Positions 63,124 to 64,000 of a stretch of DNA of 64,000 nucleotides are shown here, one piece after another. Made by a program: the position numbers and the translations under genes. This stretch comes from Curtobacterium flaccumfaciens UCD-AKU. GTDB lineage: Bacteria; Actinomycetota; Actinomycetes; Actinomycetales; Microbacteriaceae. Under the pieces are notes generated by a model. It saw only the letters and a list, made by a program, of their open reading frames with translations, ran no database searches and was not told where the DNA came from. Location of the stretch: positions 321,079-385,078 of the forward strand of contig NZ_KB714628.1 of assembly GCF_000349565.1 (NCBI RefSeq), given 5' to 3'. How positions within the stretch are numbered: the stretch's first letter is position 1; each line of letters opens with the position of its first letter.

Positions 63124-64000
63124 ATGCGTCCTGTCAGGAACGCACTCAGCACCGGGGCGATCGTCGCGATCCTCGCCGGGCTCACCATCACCGCAGCACC
63201 CGCCCAGGCGGCGACCCCGGGGACCGGCGCGAGCTGCGCCCCGGGGACCCTGTCGGTGCAGACGCTCGAGAGCGGCTGCACCGCGACGTCCGGCACGGTC
63301 GTCACGCCCGACGGCCGCACCTTCGCGCTCCCCGCACCGGGTGAGAGCGTGATGGCGAGCAGCACCTCGGCGCCGGGCGCGCCCGAGCTCGCCGACGTCC
63401 TCATCGCGAACAACGGCTCCGCCGGTGTCGCCGTCCGCGTCGACGAGGCCTGGACCGGTTCGGCCCCCGCCGTCCAGCAGGAACGTGCGCAGAGCCAGGC
63501 CGCGACCGCGCAGGAGCCCGCCGCGACGACCGCTGCGACCACGAAGTGCACGAGCACGGCGTGGAAGGCGTCCGGCTACAGCTGGGCGAGCACGGTCAAG
63601 TGGTACTACAACCAGACCGGCCAGAAGTCGACCTACGCCAAGGACGCCCTGCGCAAGGGCGCGAACGCGTGGAACGGCACCATCTCGGCCTGCGACCGCA
63701 CGGTGACGTCGACGGCGAAGAACGACTACCTGCGCCTCGCGACCCAGAAGCCGAACCTCACCGACCAGGGCGGCTGCTCGCGCAACAACGGGTACAACGT
63801 GATGGGCTGGGGCAAGCTCCCCACCGGCACCCTCGGGGTCACGTGCGTCTGGTTCGACGGCAACGGCAACGCCCGTGAGGCCGACCAGCGCTACGCCACC
63901 GGCTTCAAGTGGAGCTCGACGGCCACCTGCTCGGGCGCCCGCTTCGACACCCAGGTCGTCGCGACGCACGAGTGGGGCCACCTGTACGGGCTCGACCACG
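63124..64000 (+). CDS. secreted matrixin-like zinc metalloprotease (3' end outside window)
   Basis: The 292 residues visible from ATG 63124 begin with a signal peptide (MRPVRNALSTGAIVAILAGL ... APAQAA). A propeptide-like Ala/Thr/Gln-rich region runs to about residue 140, followed by the catalytic domain. VVATHEWGHLYGLDH at the window edge contains the complete metzincin zinc motif HExxHxxGxxH. Several Cys in the catalytic part could pair. It should degrade outside proteins. The Met-turn and C-terminus lie past the end of the window. Its leader (63003-63123) shows GGAAGGGA before the start. Confidence 0.85.
   Translation, partial: MRPVRNALSTGAIVAILAGLTITAAPAQAATPGTGASCAPGTLSVQTLESGCTATSGTVVTPDGRTFALPAPGESVMASSTSAPGAPELADVLIANNGSAGVAVRVDEAWTGSAPAVQQERAQSQAATAQEPAATTAATTKCTSTAWKASGYSWASTVKWYYNQTGQKSTYAKDALRKGANAWNGTISACDRTVTSTAKNDYLRLATQKPNLTDQGGCSRNNGYNVMGWGKLPTGTLGVTCVWFDGNGNAREADQRYATGFKWSSTATCSGARFDTQVVATHEWGHLYGLDH

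Overview
The window looks like the chromosomal replication-origin region of a high-GC actinobacterium of the family Microbacteriaceae, with Curtobacterium or a close relative as my best guess. That rests on codon use and on recognised gene order (fhaA-fhaB-pstP-rodA-pbpA-pknA-pknB, trpG, crgA, gyrB-gyrA-DUF3566-tRNA-Ile-tRNA-Ala, dnaN-gnd-recF-DUF721, dnaA, rpmH-rnpA-yidD-yidC-jag-rsmG-parA-parB, trxB-trxA, murJ-cca, rpsF-ssb-rpsR-rplI, dnaB). The genus is inference; I could not run any search.

Layout. 0-1.7 kb: small acidic protein, a NudK-type NUDIX hydrolase, a membrane protein and tRNA-Leu. 1.7-11 kb: the growth/division Ser/Thr kinase operon, with the first members joined by ATGA overlaps. 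11.3-14.7 kb: trpG/pabA-type amidotransferase, crgA, rhomboid protease, cyclophilin and a lysine-rich membrane protein. 15.1-24.7 kb: tRNA-Ala, tRNA-Ile, DUF3566, gyrA, gyrB, DUF721, recF, gnd and dnaN, all on the minus strand and running away from the origin. 24.7-25.1 kb: oriC between dnaN and dnaA. 27-33 kb: rpmH to parB on the plus strand, then a RES-domain protein flanked by parS sites. 32.8-36.7 kb: ddl, an aminotransferase, trxA and trxB. 36.8-46.4 kb: a DUF6049-MurJ giant frame, the CCA-adding enzyme, the rpsF-ssb-rpsR-rplI operon and dnaB. 46.4-51.4 kb: an accessory-looking stretch of acetyltransferases, lipoproteins, tiny membrane proteins and one damaged gene. 51.4-64 kb: DoxX, MOSC, a reductase, MarR, a SipW-type secretion cassette (TasA/CalY-like protein, signal peptidase, LamG-domain protein), mntP, hypothetical proteins, two short-chain dehydrogenases, a MerR regulator, a chimeric gene remnant, and the start of a secreted zinc metalloprotease cut by the window edge.

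How it works together: DnaA, DnaN, DnaB, Ssb, RecF and gyrase serve replication initiation and topology. ParA/ParB with three parS sites segregate the new origins. The PknA/PknB-PstP-FhaA/FhaB module, with RodA, PbpA, CrgA and MurJ, controls wall growth and division. YidC/YidD and RnpA serve membrane insertion and tRNA processing. Outside oriC there are two further dense DnaA-box clusters, one between the convergent 3' ends of crgA and the rhomboid gene and one upstream of dnaB. These clusters, the SipW cassette, the RES gene between parB and parS, and the chimeric DUF6766/LacI remnant are the most interesting points. I saw no CRISPR array, prophage, transposase or intein.
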